A stretch of 64,000 nt of DNA from Amborella trichopoda (Eukaryota > Streptophyta > Magnoliopsida > Amborellales > Amborellaceae), in NCBI RefSeq assembly GCF_000471905.2, contig NW_006495648.1, positions 753,214 through 817,213 of the forward strand. The letters run 5' to 3'. Positions 24,314-31,790 of the stretch are shown here, in pieces. Below the pieces are notes generated by a model. That model was not told the origin of the DNA, searched no databases, and was given only the letters and a program-made list of their open reading frames with translations. The translations under genes and the position numbers were made by a program. Position 1 is the first letter of the stretch, and the number at the start of each line of letters is the position of its first letter.

Positions 24314-27300
24314 GATAGAACAAAAGTTACAAAGGCGGATTTATTCATGACTACAAACTTCTTCCAAACTACTCCTGTTGTACATACGAACAATACGGCT
24401 GCAATTATTATGAAAAAGAATTCACAACAGTTTGATGAGTTTGGCTACTCAGTAAGTGACTATCATAATCCTAAAAAATCATGGTTAGCAAAAGTAAATA
24501 TTTTCTAAAAGAATGCATATTAAAAACAATATGAGGAAGAGCATACATGTAGAATAGTTTCAAATTCAGAAAACCATAATTCAACATAATTCAGAAGATT
24601 TGAATGCATATTGAACCGGTATGAGGAAGTGCATATATAAATCCTTCAACAGAAATGCTCAGTTTAACATGATTTAAAGGATTTCACAAAGTACCCTATT
24701 GACGTCCCAAGTAAGTTATCTATATACCCCACCGACGCCTTGGATGCGTCCACTTAATTTCTACCGACGTACCGGATAGGTCCGCTCATATTTTCTAAGG
24801 TTCTATGAATTCCTTCCATGCTAGATCTAGTTACATGGGATCTTGATATCGTAATAAGTATGACTTAGAGTGTATTTCTATTAAGATAGGAATCCTAAAC
24901 CTATTATTCTGATACCAAACTAACTCCTGACGTAGAAGTCCTACCCATTGGGCCAATCAAATCTTGATGTGTAGAACCCCTACTATCACAATCAGTAGAG
25001 AGACACCATCAACGAGTGAATTCGTTGCGTATTTTCTCACACATGCACACAACCCTAACGCGTTTTGGGGCTTTTGATAGGCACTGGCCTTGCAAGACAC
25101 GACCCTCTCATTTGCCTTTTTAGTGAGAGAGCGCTACGCCATTAAAGGGGTCCCAATGAGTAGTGCATCACATAAGTTTTGGGGGCGCGACCTCCCAAAC
25201 ACATACACTCCTAACTCTCATTCTATCATAGAGAGCAAGGATAAATCACAGTTGCTGGCACAATTATCTCATCAAATCATAACAGAAGCATGTATCCATA
25301 CCCACATATCTTATCAGAAGCATGTTACCATGCATCGATCATTTAACAAAAGCATGTCGCATCCACGCATATCTTTCCAGAAGCATGTCTCACATGTCTT
25401 CGACATGTGTGATCAGTTATTGAGTGTTATGTGTAGTAATTTCCACTCAGTTATTGTCATTTTTGAGCATTTGTACGAACTTGTCTTTATCTCCAGTCAT
25501 GTGATTTGAACACCCTAAGTCTATTATCCAGTCATTTCTACTGTTGATCTTTCTGTAGTAATGAACTCAGCCACATTAGCCTGATATCTGTCACTGTGGT
25601 ATCTCCTTCATCTTCGCAATCTTGGATCCCTGCGGTGAAATCAAGTGATAGCTTGGTCTCCATGAGAAATGCACAAGATGTTTGAATTTCCCACTCCTCG
25701 TTAGTGACTTGCCCATACTATGAGCCTCTAGCTCTGCATTGCCTTTTGCAAATTTACCTTGAAGTCATGTTTAAAGTGACTGCACTTCTCGCATCCATAA
25801 CAAATCTTCTTTTGCTGTTGTGTTCAATGTTTCATCATTTTTTCTTGTCGAAGCACCAGCCGTCTGCTTTGCAAATGTCTCCTGGTTTGGTTTATCAGGA
25901 GATTCTTCAGCTCTAATAGTAAATGCCATGCAAGCCATTTATGGATATTAATGATTATATAGTTGTATTCAGGCTTTATTCTACAAATTAATATTCATCT
26001 CATCTGTACCTCGTTGGTTTGCAATTCAGTTTCTACCTGCGAGATTTCGTTGCAGTTATTATCTGGTCTCATAAAGTAATATGAGATTGACATTTTACCT
26101 TAAGTGATTCCTGTGGTCTTAGTTTCTATTAGCTGTAGTCAAGCATCATTTCTCTCCAGCCCAGAGAGAAGAGGTGCCTTAAATCGAAGCTAGAGAGTAA
26201 GGTGGCCCAAAGTGAGGCCTAAGGAGGGAGGAGGGAGGCATGGGGAGGGAGTATTTTGTTTCCTTCAATTGAATTGTTTAATACATCCGCAATAGGAGGG
26301 GCTAACCCCTTCTATTGTGTTGGGTTGAGGTAAGATCACTTCTTCTTTGACATGGGACTAAATCCACTACACTAAAGTATAAACAACCTAAAACAAACAT
26401 GAGAAAGGGATAAACAACCTAAAACAACATGAGAAAGGAATAAACAACCTAAAACAACATGGGACTAAATCCACTACACTAAAGCATAAACAACCTAAAA
26501 CAACAAACAAATATAAAGATGGTTTCCAACTACATTGAAAGGTAATATACTTTGGTTAAATTAATGGATATTTAGATTTTCAAGAGTCAATGCAATGAAA
26601 GAATATGATGGCTACTATTTTTACCCAAAAGCATTCATATTACTTTCTTGGAAGTTAATCTAAACCCTTCGAAACATCGACATTCATGGTCTTTCCAAGG
26701 TTTATAGTATTCACACCAACTTGACATTAATGTGACCCGTTTTCAAGCAGTAGCCTCATATCAGTATCTTGCTAGTACATTTTTCATTTGATTAAAAATA
26801 AGACTTTTGATTCATTCATATGAAACTCTTGAAACTGCATGACTTAACTTTTCGATTGATTATTTTCACCAATGTTTCGCCCTTGACTTAAAAAGTTCCT
26901 CTTTTAGTTCTCTTTATGCCATGATTTTCAACCTCATTTTTACGTGTTTTGATTCTGGGATTCTGTTTCTTAATGCAGGATGAAATATGCCGGTCGATTG
27001 CTGAAAGTGGAGGGCTTGATGTGGTTCTCCAGTGTATTGATGACAGCGGTGCAAGAAATGATAAAGCTGTCGCTAAAGCTTGTTGCACGTTGTTGTGCAA
27101 GGTTTTTTAAGTTTGTGCTTCATCCTATAGATCTTAATTCGTTATATTGATTTTATCTTTTCCATGAAATTTTATCTTCTTGTTTCATTTCATAGTATCA
27201 TTCTGAAATGTCATATCTCGTTTTGAAGCTAGCAGGAAGTGATTCTAACAAAAGTTGCACTATTCAGAAGGGAGGGCTTAATATACTTATAAAACTTTCA

Positions 27301-30300
27301 TCTAGATTTTCTGATGATCCTTCCATTTTACTGGAGGTAAATAATATACCAAATCATTTCATTTCTCTTAGAATTTTTGGTTATATTTGGTACCAGGGAA
27401 ATATAGTTCATTTTAGTTTTGTTTTGAAGAGTAATAAAATGCTGTTCACGTATTTCAAACTTTCATAATCTTTTGTGATGCAGATAATGTCTATTGTCTG
27501 TGCCCTATCTCTGAGATCCCCTGAAAATGCAAGCGCTGCAATTGAAGCTGGTGTGGGTGATGTTGCAATTGAAGCCATGCAGAAGTTTCCTGCTGCCCAT
27601 CAGATGCAAAGACAGGCTTGCCTCATGATTCGAAATCTTGTTGCTCGGAATCATGAAAACAGGCATGTTTTATTTGATGTTATTAGACTTACATCTGGAT
27701 ATTGCCAACCAATCATTTATAAGGGATCACACTTGTCCATGGTTTTCTTTGTTTTTTCTTTTCAGTCTAAATCAATGTTAAAATGTTCTTAGTCATTGTG
27801 AAATCTTGTAATGCTAGAGGAATCCTGGAGTTTTGTGCTGTAGTGGTCCCTAAGTGACTTCAACTTAGCTTATTAGGAAATAAATTGGCAAGTAATTAGC
27901 CCCTCCCATCTCAAGTAACATTTACGGCATAATGTTTATGCAATAGTCATGTCCAACTCATTACCGGTGTGCTATACGTCACAACTTTAGATGTTGATAG
28001 TGTGCATCAGGTCATGTGATGGAGATCAAGAGTTGGGTGATTAAAAAATTTAGTTTTATTTTTTATTTTCATGGATGCCGGTATACATTTTATTTTTCTA
28101 TTAGGGATTTTTTTTTTAGGAATTATAATGTGGGGTTAATCTCCAGCACTTAGTTTCTATTTTTTATTTTCTTTTTTATTATTCGTGATCACAATGCTGT
28201 TCACATGTTACTATTCATGGTTACTGTTCATAGGGGTATTTCTGAAATTTTAGTATTGTGGGCGTATTTTAATGTCTTAAATTGTTTATATCAATCTCAA
28301 GTTAATTTTAGAGTTACATAGGCTTATAAAAGGTGGGACATCATAGTATGGGGATGCATATGTTATTGGAATGAATTTTATTTTACGAAAGATGAAAGTT
28401 CTTCACTTGGCTTGATTTGCAGCCATATGTTTTCTCCATGGTTGCTGATTTTTACTTATTTGGGGTCGTGGAGGTCTTAGCCATAGGGCTGCCGATCTAA
28501 TTCGATTGTGCAAGGAAATAAGCAACTTGACAGAGAGGGTTACATAGATGTTGCACAAGTGGGGCCAGCAACAACGTGCCCTAAAAAAAGAGGGATCCTC
28601 ATGACATATCGAAATCATGAGGGTTTATAGGGATTTTGGTGTGAATCAGAGTCCAAGTCTAAGTGGAAACAAACTGATGATATTTCAAGTTACATAAATG
28701 GTTTAATGCACAATGGCATCGACAACAACATAATTTTGAAGGAGAACAACAAGGATCCAATTTTCATTTGGATTCAATATTCTTTGAATCAATGGATGGT
28801 CCTATCTTTGATCGTGCTCCTATCTTTGACAATAATCCTATTTTTGATAAAGACCTAGGTGATCATGTATTTGATGGTGATCCCATTGTGGTTGAACCAT
28901 TGGATGAAAAGAAAGAACTTGGAGTTTCTCTCTATGGCAAGAACAAGTTGTAGGCGGTGGTGATGGCCATCGCAATGATGGTAGTGACTGATAGTGGTGG
29001 TGATCAAGAAGTAAAAGAGGCAACTGGAGGCAGTGACCATAAAGAGTTTTTTTCTCTCGCCAATGGTGGGGCTTACCTTTCCTGTTTTTAAGCAAAGTAT
29101 TCCCCCCTGCAAAGGTAGGTTACTGTAGCTAGGTGCACCAAAATCCTCAGCAACTTGTTTGAGGATATTTTTGATCAGGCCTTTAACCCATAGGTCCTAG
29201 GATCAAGCCCCAATGAGAATGTGCAATATTCGGATCGATAGAGACCTTATATTTAGAGGAAGATTTGTATTAACCTATTTCAAAAATCGATGGCGAGTTT
29301 CCTCCAACCAGGATAGAATGATGAAGTTCAAGAGCTAGGTGATTAAAATGTTTAGTATTATTTTATTTTATTTTATGGATGCAGGTGTATTTATTTTTTT
29401 AAGTTTAATTTTTTAGGAATTATAATGTGGGGTTAATCTCCAACACTTAAATTCTATTTATTTTTTTTTTTTTTAACTATTTGCAATATTGTTCATGGTA
29501 TTGCTCATGGGTTACTATTCATAGGTATTGTTCATGGGTTACTGTTCAAAGGGTATTTCTGAAACTTTATTATTGCTTTAGAGGTATTTTAAAGTCTTAT
29601 ATTATAAACTTGGATCTCAAGTTAATTTTAGGGTTTAATAGGCTTATAAAATGTGGGACATCACATTATGGGATGCTCATGTTATTGGAATGAACTTTAT
29701 TTTATGAAAGAAAGTTCTTCTCTTCGCTTGATTTACAGCCGTCCATTATTGCTGATTTGTACTTGTTTAAGGTTGTCGAAAGAGGTGGATTTAATTTCCC
29801 ACCTTTCCTTCCTGCACCATTATGCTTTTAAAGATCCTGATCCAATTTGTTTCCATACATTCATCAAATTGGACCATTCACACAAGTTGCGTTCATTGTG
29901 CGTGGAATTTAATAAGCCATTCATCTTGAGGCAAGTAGGTTCATTAGTTTTTTAGACTGGCATATCAGGCCATTTGAACTCGTAGGTCACCTGCCATGAG
30001 ACATACTTGGCTGAAATTGCAAGCATCAAGTGAAAATAGCTGTAGGGTCATAATGCATTCTCTTTATGCATAGGTTTCAGACCCCTTAAGTAAATCCCTT
30101 GTTTTGACTTCTCATGGGCCTTCTACGTCTGAAGATCCATCACTTGGTCTTCAATTTTTAGCATTAACCAATGTTAATTTCTTTTCTCTTGAACTAAGCA
30201 TCCCAAGTCTTTGGCTATAGGAGCTCCACGAAAGTGAACAGAGAGCATCTGATATTTTCAAATTTTCGGTAGGCAACAAAATAGTAAGACATTCAGTTGA

Positions 30301-30615
30301 TTGCTAGCTTGCACCTTAAAAAGTTTTGTAAAAAAGAGATTATATATTAATTGTATAAATTCCACGTGTTTATAGGAAATACCTTTGTTATTAGGCAGTT
30401 TTAGAGAGAAAAGCTACATGTTACGAGGCATTACACAATTTTCACCTGTTTCCTTTCTACATATTCATCTCACTAGTAGTTTGTCATGCAGGTCCATTTT
30501 GCTGAATAACGGTATTGAGACGCTTGTGAGGAAGGCCAAGGAAAACCATGAAAGCTGCAAAGATGCTGCAACTGCTGCATTGAGAGATCTCGGACTAGAT
30601 AACTACAATGTGTAA
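4549..30615 (+). CDS. ARMC6: ARMC6-like armadillo-repeat protein, 8 exons, 485 aa
   Basis: Join: 4549-4693, 5614-5976, 11247-11530, 22964-23095, 26979-27101, 27229-27336, 27484-27662, 30492-30615. These sum to 1,458 nt with no internal stop, and every junction keeps frame. The product is the plant homologue of Armadillo repeat-containing protein 6, a soluble helical-repeat protein of about 460-500 residues whose biochemical role in plants is poorly defined; the family is probably a protein-binding scaffold. Recognisable family segments include 'DPQEALQDAI' near residue 30, 'VYGYARRFAKIGA' (exon 4), 'LAGSDSNKS' (exon 6), 'QKFPAAHQMQRQACLMIRNL' (exon 7) and the C-terminus 'DAATAALRDLGLDNYNV'. 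The start sits in a purine-rich context, is followed by a family-like N-terminus, and is the only start that fits exon 1. Every intron except the last is GT-AG; intron 7 is GC-AG. The ORF is intact despite about 24 kb of repeat-filled introns, which suggests a functional gene. Confidence 0.95.
4694..5613 (+). other. Intron 1 (920 bp)
   Basis: A GT-AG intron, T-rich, containing two short tandem duplications: a 57-bp unit at 4732-4788 and 4789-4845 (tttcactcccatttcttc...), and a 51-bp unit from about 5467 to 5560. The ORFs at 4682-5050 and 5427-5613 are intron read-through. Confidence 0.9.
5614..5976 (+). CDS. ARMC6: ARMC6-like exon 2
   Basis: A 363-nt exon coding residues 49-169, with the donor inside codon 170. 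The acceptor is tacgtacag and the donor is CATG/gtatgg. An upstream in-frame extension to 5427 is intron read-through, because exon 1 supplies the codon base needed at 5613/5614. Its last 30 nt (5947-5976) are copied downstream at 6095-6124. Confidence 0.93.
5942..6234 (+). repeat. Tandem duplication of the exon 2 / intron 2 boundary
   Basis: Two copies of a segment of about 145 bp lie head to tail with a 148-bp period (5942-6089 and 6090-6234). Each contains the 30-nt exon 2 tail, the donor CATG/gtatgg and about 110 bp of intron. The second copy keeps both a TTTCAG acceptor-like site (6089-6094) and the donor, and differs from the first by a few substitutions. Confidence 0.95.
6235..7560 (+). 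other. Intron 2, unique-looking part
   Basis: No gene is seen. There is a short CCCCAA microsatellite at 6527-6550 and a CA/TATA-rich stretch at 6240-6400. The open frame at 7188-7481 has no recognisable family content and lies wholly in the intron. Confidence 0.6.
7574..8127. mobile_element. Possible hAT-like remnant in intron 2
   Basis: The left end CAATGTTTTAAAA resembles the ends of the hAT-type element at 3139-4329. The sequence at 8114-8127 (TTTTAAAAGCATTG) is its approximate inverse. Next to the left end lies GAGTTACTTGGCC / GCCGAGGCGAG palindromic DNA, as in the subterminal parts of the other element. The flanking 8-mers (gtttacac and ttcttttt) do not match, so the boundaries are unproven. 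Confidence 0.3.
7679..7860 (+). repeat. GTACTGTAG-rich degenerate repeat
   Basis: Variants of agtactgtag, actatag and gcagtact recur about every 15-25 bp, with no strict period. No coding content is recognised. Confidence 0.5.
8128..10290 (+). other. Intron 2, no gene
   Basis: A short tandem duplication (ttgatccaac.actagctagt-like, about 8186-8245) is followed by T-rich DNA at 8500-8960 and a second small duplication (aataatgaatattac/tcaagt, about 9400-9460). The region around 9040-9300 is slightly G+C-richer and may be retroelement debris, but nothing in it can be named. Confidence 0.5.
10300..10525. mobile_element. Mutator-type MITE, family A, copy 2 (226 bp)
   Basis: The ends are GGGATTGTGTATACTATGAG and, inverted, GAAAATGTATACAATGAGAC, with good pairing for about 36 bp. 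The element is flanked by a perfect 9-bp duplication, aagatacat, at 10291-10299 and 10526-10534. It shares its ends and the interior motif gaccattggatgtgaaat with 2231-2535 but lacks that copy's tandem expansion. It lies in intron 2. Confidence 0.9.
10535..11246 (+). other. End of intron 2
   Basis: AT-rich intronic DNA up to the acceptor ggtggcag before exon 3. No gene or repeat is recognised. Confidence 0.6.
11247..11530 (+). CDS. ARMC6: ARMC6-like exon 3
   Basis: A 284-nt exon coding the rest of codon 170 through residue 264, ending in phase 0 before gtgagt. The acceptor is ggtggcag. It encodes armadillo-type helices ('KALMDILKKYSQNISILDGG', 'FLTQLLRSLTNYGMPSLYDA'). Confidence 0.94.
12050..12545 (-). 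mobile_element. RTE-type LINE 3' fragment 1
   Basis: Read on the - strand, this matches the C-terminal end of plant RTE LINE ORF2: the region around 12390-12500 encodes a decayed version of the conserved 'LLYG..CW.....H...M.VAEMRMLRWM' block. The + strand left end carries the (CAT)n tail, atcatcatcgtcatcatcat at 12051-12070, expected at an RTE 3' end. It is truncated at 5' and has frameshifts. Confidence 0.75.
13000..15060 (+). other. Intron 3, no recognisable element
   Basis: The sequence is mixed and largely low in G+C. Open frames at 13198-13422, 13571-13819 and on the - strand at 13678-13908 lack any family signature or splice logic. Nothing is called. Confidence 0.5.
15068..15250 (-). 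mobile_element. RTE-type LINE 3' fragment 2 (short)
   Basis: The + strand reads CAATCATCATCATCTAAGCC followed by TTATCCCAATGATTTGGGGTCGGCTAC, the same 3'-terminal sequence as the fragments at 12050 and 21148. After about 60 bp it passes into a different repeat (gctggttgcctgcttaatgc...) that is common in plant genomes. Confidence 0.65.
15450..16223 (+). mobile_element. Gypsy-type LTR remnant with primer-binding site (Ogre/Tat-like)
   Basis: A TATA-like motif (ctataaatagagagc, about 15688-15702) is followed by a transcribed-looking leader, then ACA at 16202-16204 and TGGCAACTCCGCTGGGA at 16207-16223. That motif resembles the TGGCGACTCCGCTGGGGA primer-binding site of Ogre/Tat-lineage Gypsy elements, one mismatch and a one-base gap aside. 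The left LTR edge is approximate, and no second LTR was found. Lineage assignment is an inference from the primer-binding site only. Confidence 0.5.
16224..17613. other. Decayed retroelement-like interior
   Basis: Follows the primer-binding-like site. It has many stops in all frames, with short runs that look coding on the - strand (for example around 16990-17110). It is interrupted by the hAT-type element at 17622 and continues after 18759. The family could not be determined. Confidence 0.35.
17622..18751. mobile_element. hAT-type non-autonomous element with GGCGGCC palindromes (1,130 bp)
   Basis: The left end is TAATGTTCAATAAGGCGG and the inverted right end is CAACGTTCAAAAAGTCAG. The flanks gatactgc (17614-17621) and gatgctgc (18752-18759) are an 8-bp target-site duplication with one mismatch. 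Both subterminal regions (17631-17700 and about 18580-18740) consist of GGCGGCCGCCTAGGCGG-like palindromes, surrounding an AT-rich core of about 850 bp with no transposase. Eight-bp duplications plus dense subterminal palindromes point to hAT. Confidence 0.8.
18752..20700 (-). pseudogene. Unidentified decayed coding region
   Basis: On the - strand a likely start near 20660 ('MTSQNHSLTLLNGEKMYDIL') is followed by several long readable stretches broken by stops and shifts (20459-20199, 20144-19938, 19024-18752). The last carries a direct repeat encoding 'SSPVSVGG' twice, and the hAT-type element splits it. The sequence upstream (20960-21080, read on - strand) is A/T-rich with TTTTAGGGTTTCC, which resembles a plant 5' UTR. 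It may be a retroelement accessory ORF or a host-gene pseudogene; I do not recognise it. Confidence 0.4.
21148..22410 (-). mobile_element. RTE-type LINE fragment 3, with reverse transcriptase remnant
   Basis: Antisense to the gene, this is the longest RTE piece. The - strand encodes a decayed reverse transcriptase: a block near 22220-22170 reads approximately 'FYMVFIDLKKAYNRV', the first catalytic-Asp motif of RTE LINEs. It is preceded by 'TIEAISLFRQF' and followed by degenerate C-terminal blocks down to the 'RMLRWI'-like segment near 21480. The + strand left end (atcgtcatcatt, 21150-21161) is the 3' tail. Stops and shifts make it non-functional. Confidence 0.8.
22964..23095 (+). CDS. ARMC6: ARMC6-like exon 4
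   Basis: A 132-nt, 44-codon exon, phase 0 on both sides, between cttgctgattcag and gtaagc. It encodes 'VYGYARRFAKIGAHSSLLDS' and 'LIFAATALRTIAVN', strongly conserved in the family. It is isolated in repeat DNA, 11.4 kb from exon 3, and would be easy to miss in automatic annotation. Confidence 0.94.
23500..24080. repeat. Dispersed repeat, copy 1
   Basis: GA-rich DNA with 'agatgtggc' and 'gtggccca' motifs, ending 'gatgtgggactaaacccatg'. A diverged copy sits at about 26150-26505 and ends 'gacatgggactaaatccac'. The 'ctcccccaat... gtgggac' style is typical of LTR-retroelement flanks, but the type is not resolved. Confidence 0.5.
24086..25510. mobile_element. Gypsy LTR-like remnant in intron 4
   Basis: Starts TGTCACACCCCAAGTTTTA and shares an ordered series of motifs with 61371-62230: 'gatagaacaaaagtta', 'tttgatgag.ttg.ctactcagtaag', 'tcc.aagta.gt.a.ctatataccccacc.gcg'. 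Further right, 25260-25390 carries repeats of 'agaagcatgt', which correspond in inverted orientation to the 'acatgctt' repeats at 60945-61040. No reverse transcriptase is visible. It is probably a decayed LTR rather than a whole element. Confidence 0.5.
24254..24310. repeat. (TA)n microsatellite
   Basis: An almost perfect run of TA dinucleotides inside the intron 4 LTR-like remnant. The tyrosine-isoleucine ORF over it is an artefact. Confidence 0.97.
26150..26505. repeat. Dispersed repeat, copy 2, with tandem expansion
   Basis: A diverged copy of 23500-24080. From about 26378 the unit 'ggataaacaacctaaaacaacatgagaaa' is repeated three to four times, ending with a second copy of 'gggactaaatccactacact'. 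Confidence 0.6.
26979..27101 (+). CDS. ARMC6: ARMC6-like exon 5
   Basis: A 123-nt, 41-codon exon in phase 0, acceptor ttaatgcag. It encodes one armadillo unit starting 'DEICRSIAESGGLDVVLQCI' and ending in the CCTLLCK segment. The donor AAG/gttttt is weak, but it is the one that joins in frame to the conserved LAGSDSNKS of exon 6. Confidence 0.92.
27102..27228 (+). other. Intron 5 (127 bp)
   Basis: A short intron bounded by gttttt and ttgaag. Both splice sites are weak, but family conservation of the flanking exons fixes them. Confidence 0.85.
27229..27336 (+). CDS. ARMC6: ARMC6-like exon 6
   Basis: A 108-nt, 36-codon exon in phase 0. It encodes 'LAGSDSNKSCTIQKGGLNIL' and 'IKLSSRFSDDPSILLE', a hallmark stretch of the family. 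The acceptor cgttttgaag/ct is less pyrimidine-rich than usual. The donor is gtaaat. Confidence 0.92.
27337..27483 (+). other. Intron 6 (147 bp)
   Basis: A short GT-AG intron, gtaaat to gatgcag, bounded by conserved family sequence on both sides. Confidence 0.9.
27484..27662 (+). CDS. ARMC6: ARMC6-like exon 7, with GC donor
   Basis: A 179-nt exon, acceptor tgatgcag. It encodes 'IMSIVCALSLRSPENASAAI', 'EAGVGDVAIEAMQKFPAAHQ' and 'MQRQACLMIRNLVARNHENR'. It must end at AACAG/gcatgt, a GC donor: using the GT further right (27667) breaks the frame of exon 8. Confidence 0.92.
27663..30491 (+). other. Intron 7 (2.8 kb, GC-AG)
   Basis: Starts gcatgt and ends catgcag. It contains two diverged direct repeats of about 450 bp (28017-28462 and 29319-29770) that look like the LTRs of a small retroelement. 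The rest shows nothing recognisable. Confidence 0.88.
28017..29770 (+). mobile_element. Deleted LTR retroelement in intron 7
   Basis: Two direct repeats (28017-28462 and 29319-29770) both start TGATG(G/A)AG(A/T)TCAAGAG and share long blocks, such as 'aggaattataatgtggggttaatctcca' and 'ataggcttataaaa'. Their order and spacing suggest LTRs around an 856-bp interior. The interior has a short frame (28768-28953) rich in 'PIFD' repeats, similar in style to the acidic spacer of plant Gypsy polyproteins. No reverse transcriptase remains. The target-site duplication was not found. Confidence 0.6.
30492..30615 (+). CDS. ARMC6: ARMC6-like exon 8 (terminal)
   Basis: A 124-nt terminal exon, acceptor cagtttgtcatgcag-like (ttgtcatgcag). 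Its first G completes the AGG of exon 7, then comes 'SILLNNGIETLVRKAKENHE', 'SCKDAATAALRDLGLDNYNV' and TAA at 30613-30615. The C-terminal motif matches plant ARMC6-like proteins. No canonical AATAAA is seen in the next 300 bp. Confidence 0.94.
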
Positions 30616-31393
30616 CCACCACACATGGCATTTCTTCATCCATCTTCTTGTGCATGCCACTGAATCAAATTTTCTGTACTAGATCCCATTGCATTTCTCT
30701 GCAGCGTCACAAGGAATTATTCTCCCCCCCTAAAGAGTATTGGATTCTGCCCAAAAGCATATTTTAGCAATTGCCACACTACATGGTGCTGCCTGTTTAT
30801 AGGTACTTGCAGGGTTCATCAGGACCATGCATTATTAGGAACATTGGGTTTAGCTTCTTGCCAGTGACAAATGTCCAGTTGTAACAAGTTTTTGATGAAA
30901 TCACACAGGAATTATGCAAGATAACATTGTACATTCCATTCACAATATAAGGGATGGTTTTAATTTACCTTTTGGAGCAGAAGCCCAGATTGGTGAAGGG
31001 TGCATAAGGAATGGAGCATGAAAAATCTATGTAAAAGATTAGTCAATAGCAATATCTTACGTATAAGAACCAGTCTGCACATTCACTTAGGGCTTGTTTG
31101 GGGCTTATTTATGAATAAGTGATCCGTCATTGGTCCTGTTGGGTTATAAAATATAGCATCCCGTAAACAATGGAAATATCCAAAGTGAGGATAAAGGACC
31201 TTGATAAAGGAAAATAAGTGGGGAGAGATGAAGGATTTTGATGGTTTAAGGGGTATGAATTAACTGAAACTGTGAGGCTTGTGTCAACTGCTTTTCTACT
31301 CCGGCTGTCGCGCGAGATGATATGTTAAGGTATCACTACTGTGCATACGACAGTACAGATGGTCGGAGGTGCTTAAAGATATAGTTCTTAGAG
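30616..31393 (+). other. 3' UTR and downstream flank of the ARMC6-like gene
   Basis: Follows the stop codon. The 3' UTR probably covers the first few hundred bases; no canonical AATAAA was found, only near-matches. From about 31086 (agggcttgtttggggctt) the sequence looks like repeat debris. Confidence 0.5.
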
Positions 31394-31790
31394 AATTTTT
31401 AAGGGTGTGGTTTCTATAAGGTTGCAACCTTAAACAATCCAATTAAGGCACACCTCCAAATTTGATCGTAACATGTAATTTTTGTGTAAAAAATTCTTAG
31501 GATTATTTGAAACTCTATTTATAAATTGGGTGTGGTTTCTAAAAGGTTGCAATCTTAAACAATATAATTAAGGCGCACCTTCAAATTTTATCATAACGTG
31601 TAATTTTGGGGTAAAAAATTCTTAAGATCAACATCAATTCTTATGGGTGGCAACTGGCCTTGGTAGCTATTGCTCTAGCCCAACCCTAGTCCCTATAGGG
31701 TAGCCTCAGTAGCCTAACAAGGCCAAGAGGTCCTTGATTGAATATAAAGGGAGTGACAATAGACAGAGAGAGAGTGAGAGATGGAAGGAG

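Larger units (their letters stand above)
23096..26978 (+). other. Intron 4 (3.9 kb)
   Basis: A GT-AG intron, gtaagc to aatgcag. It contains a tandem duplication of about 56 bp (about 23355-23464, catgttcctgcccatgttt twice), an LTR-like segment from 24086, a TA microsatellite, and a pair of related dispersed repeats at about 23500-24080 and 26150-26505. Confidence 0.9.
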
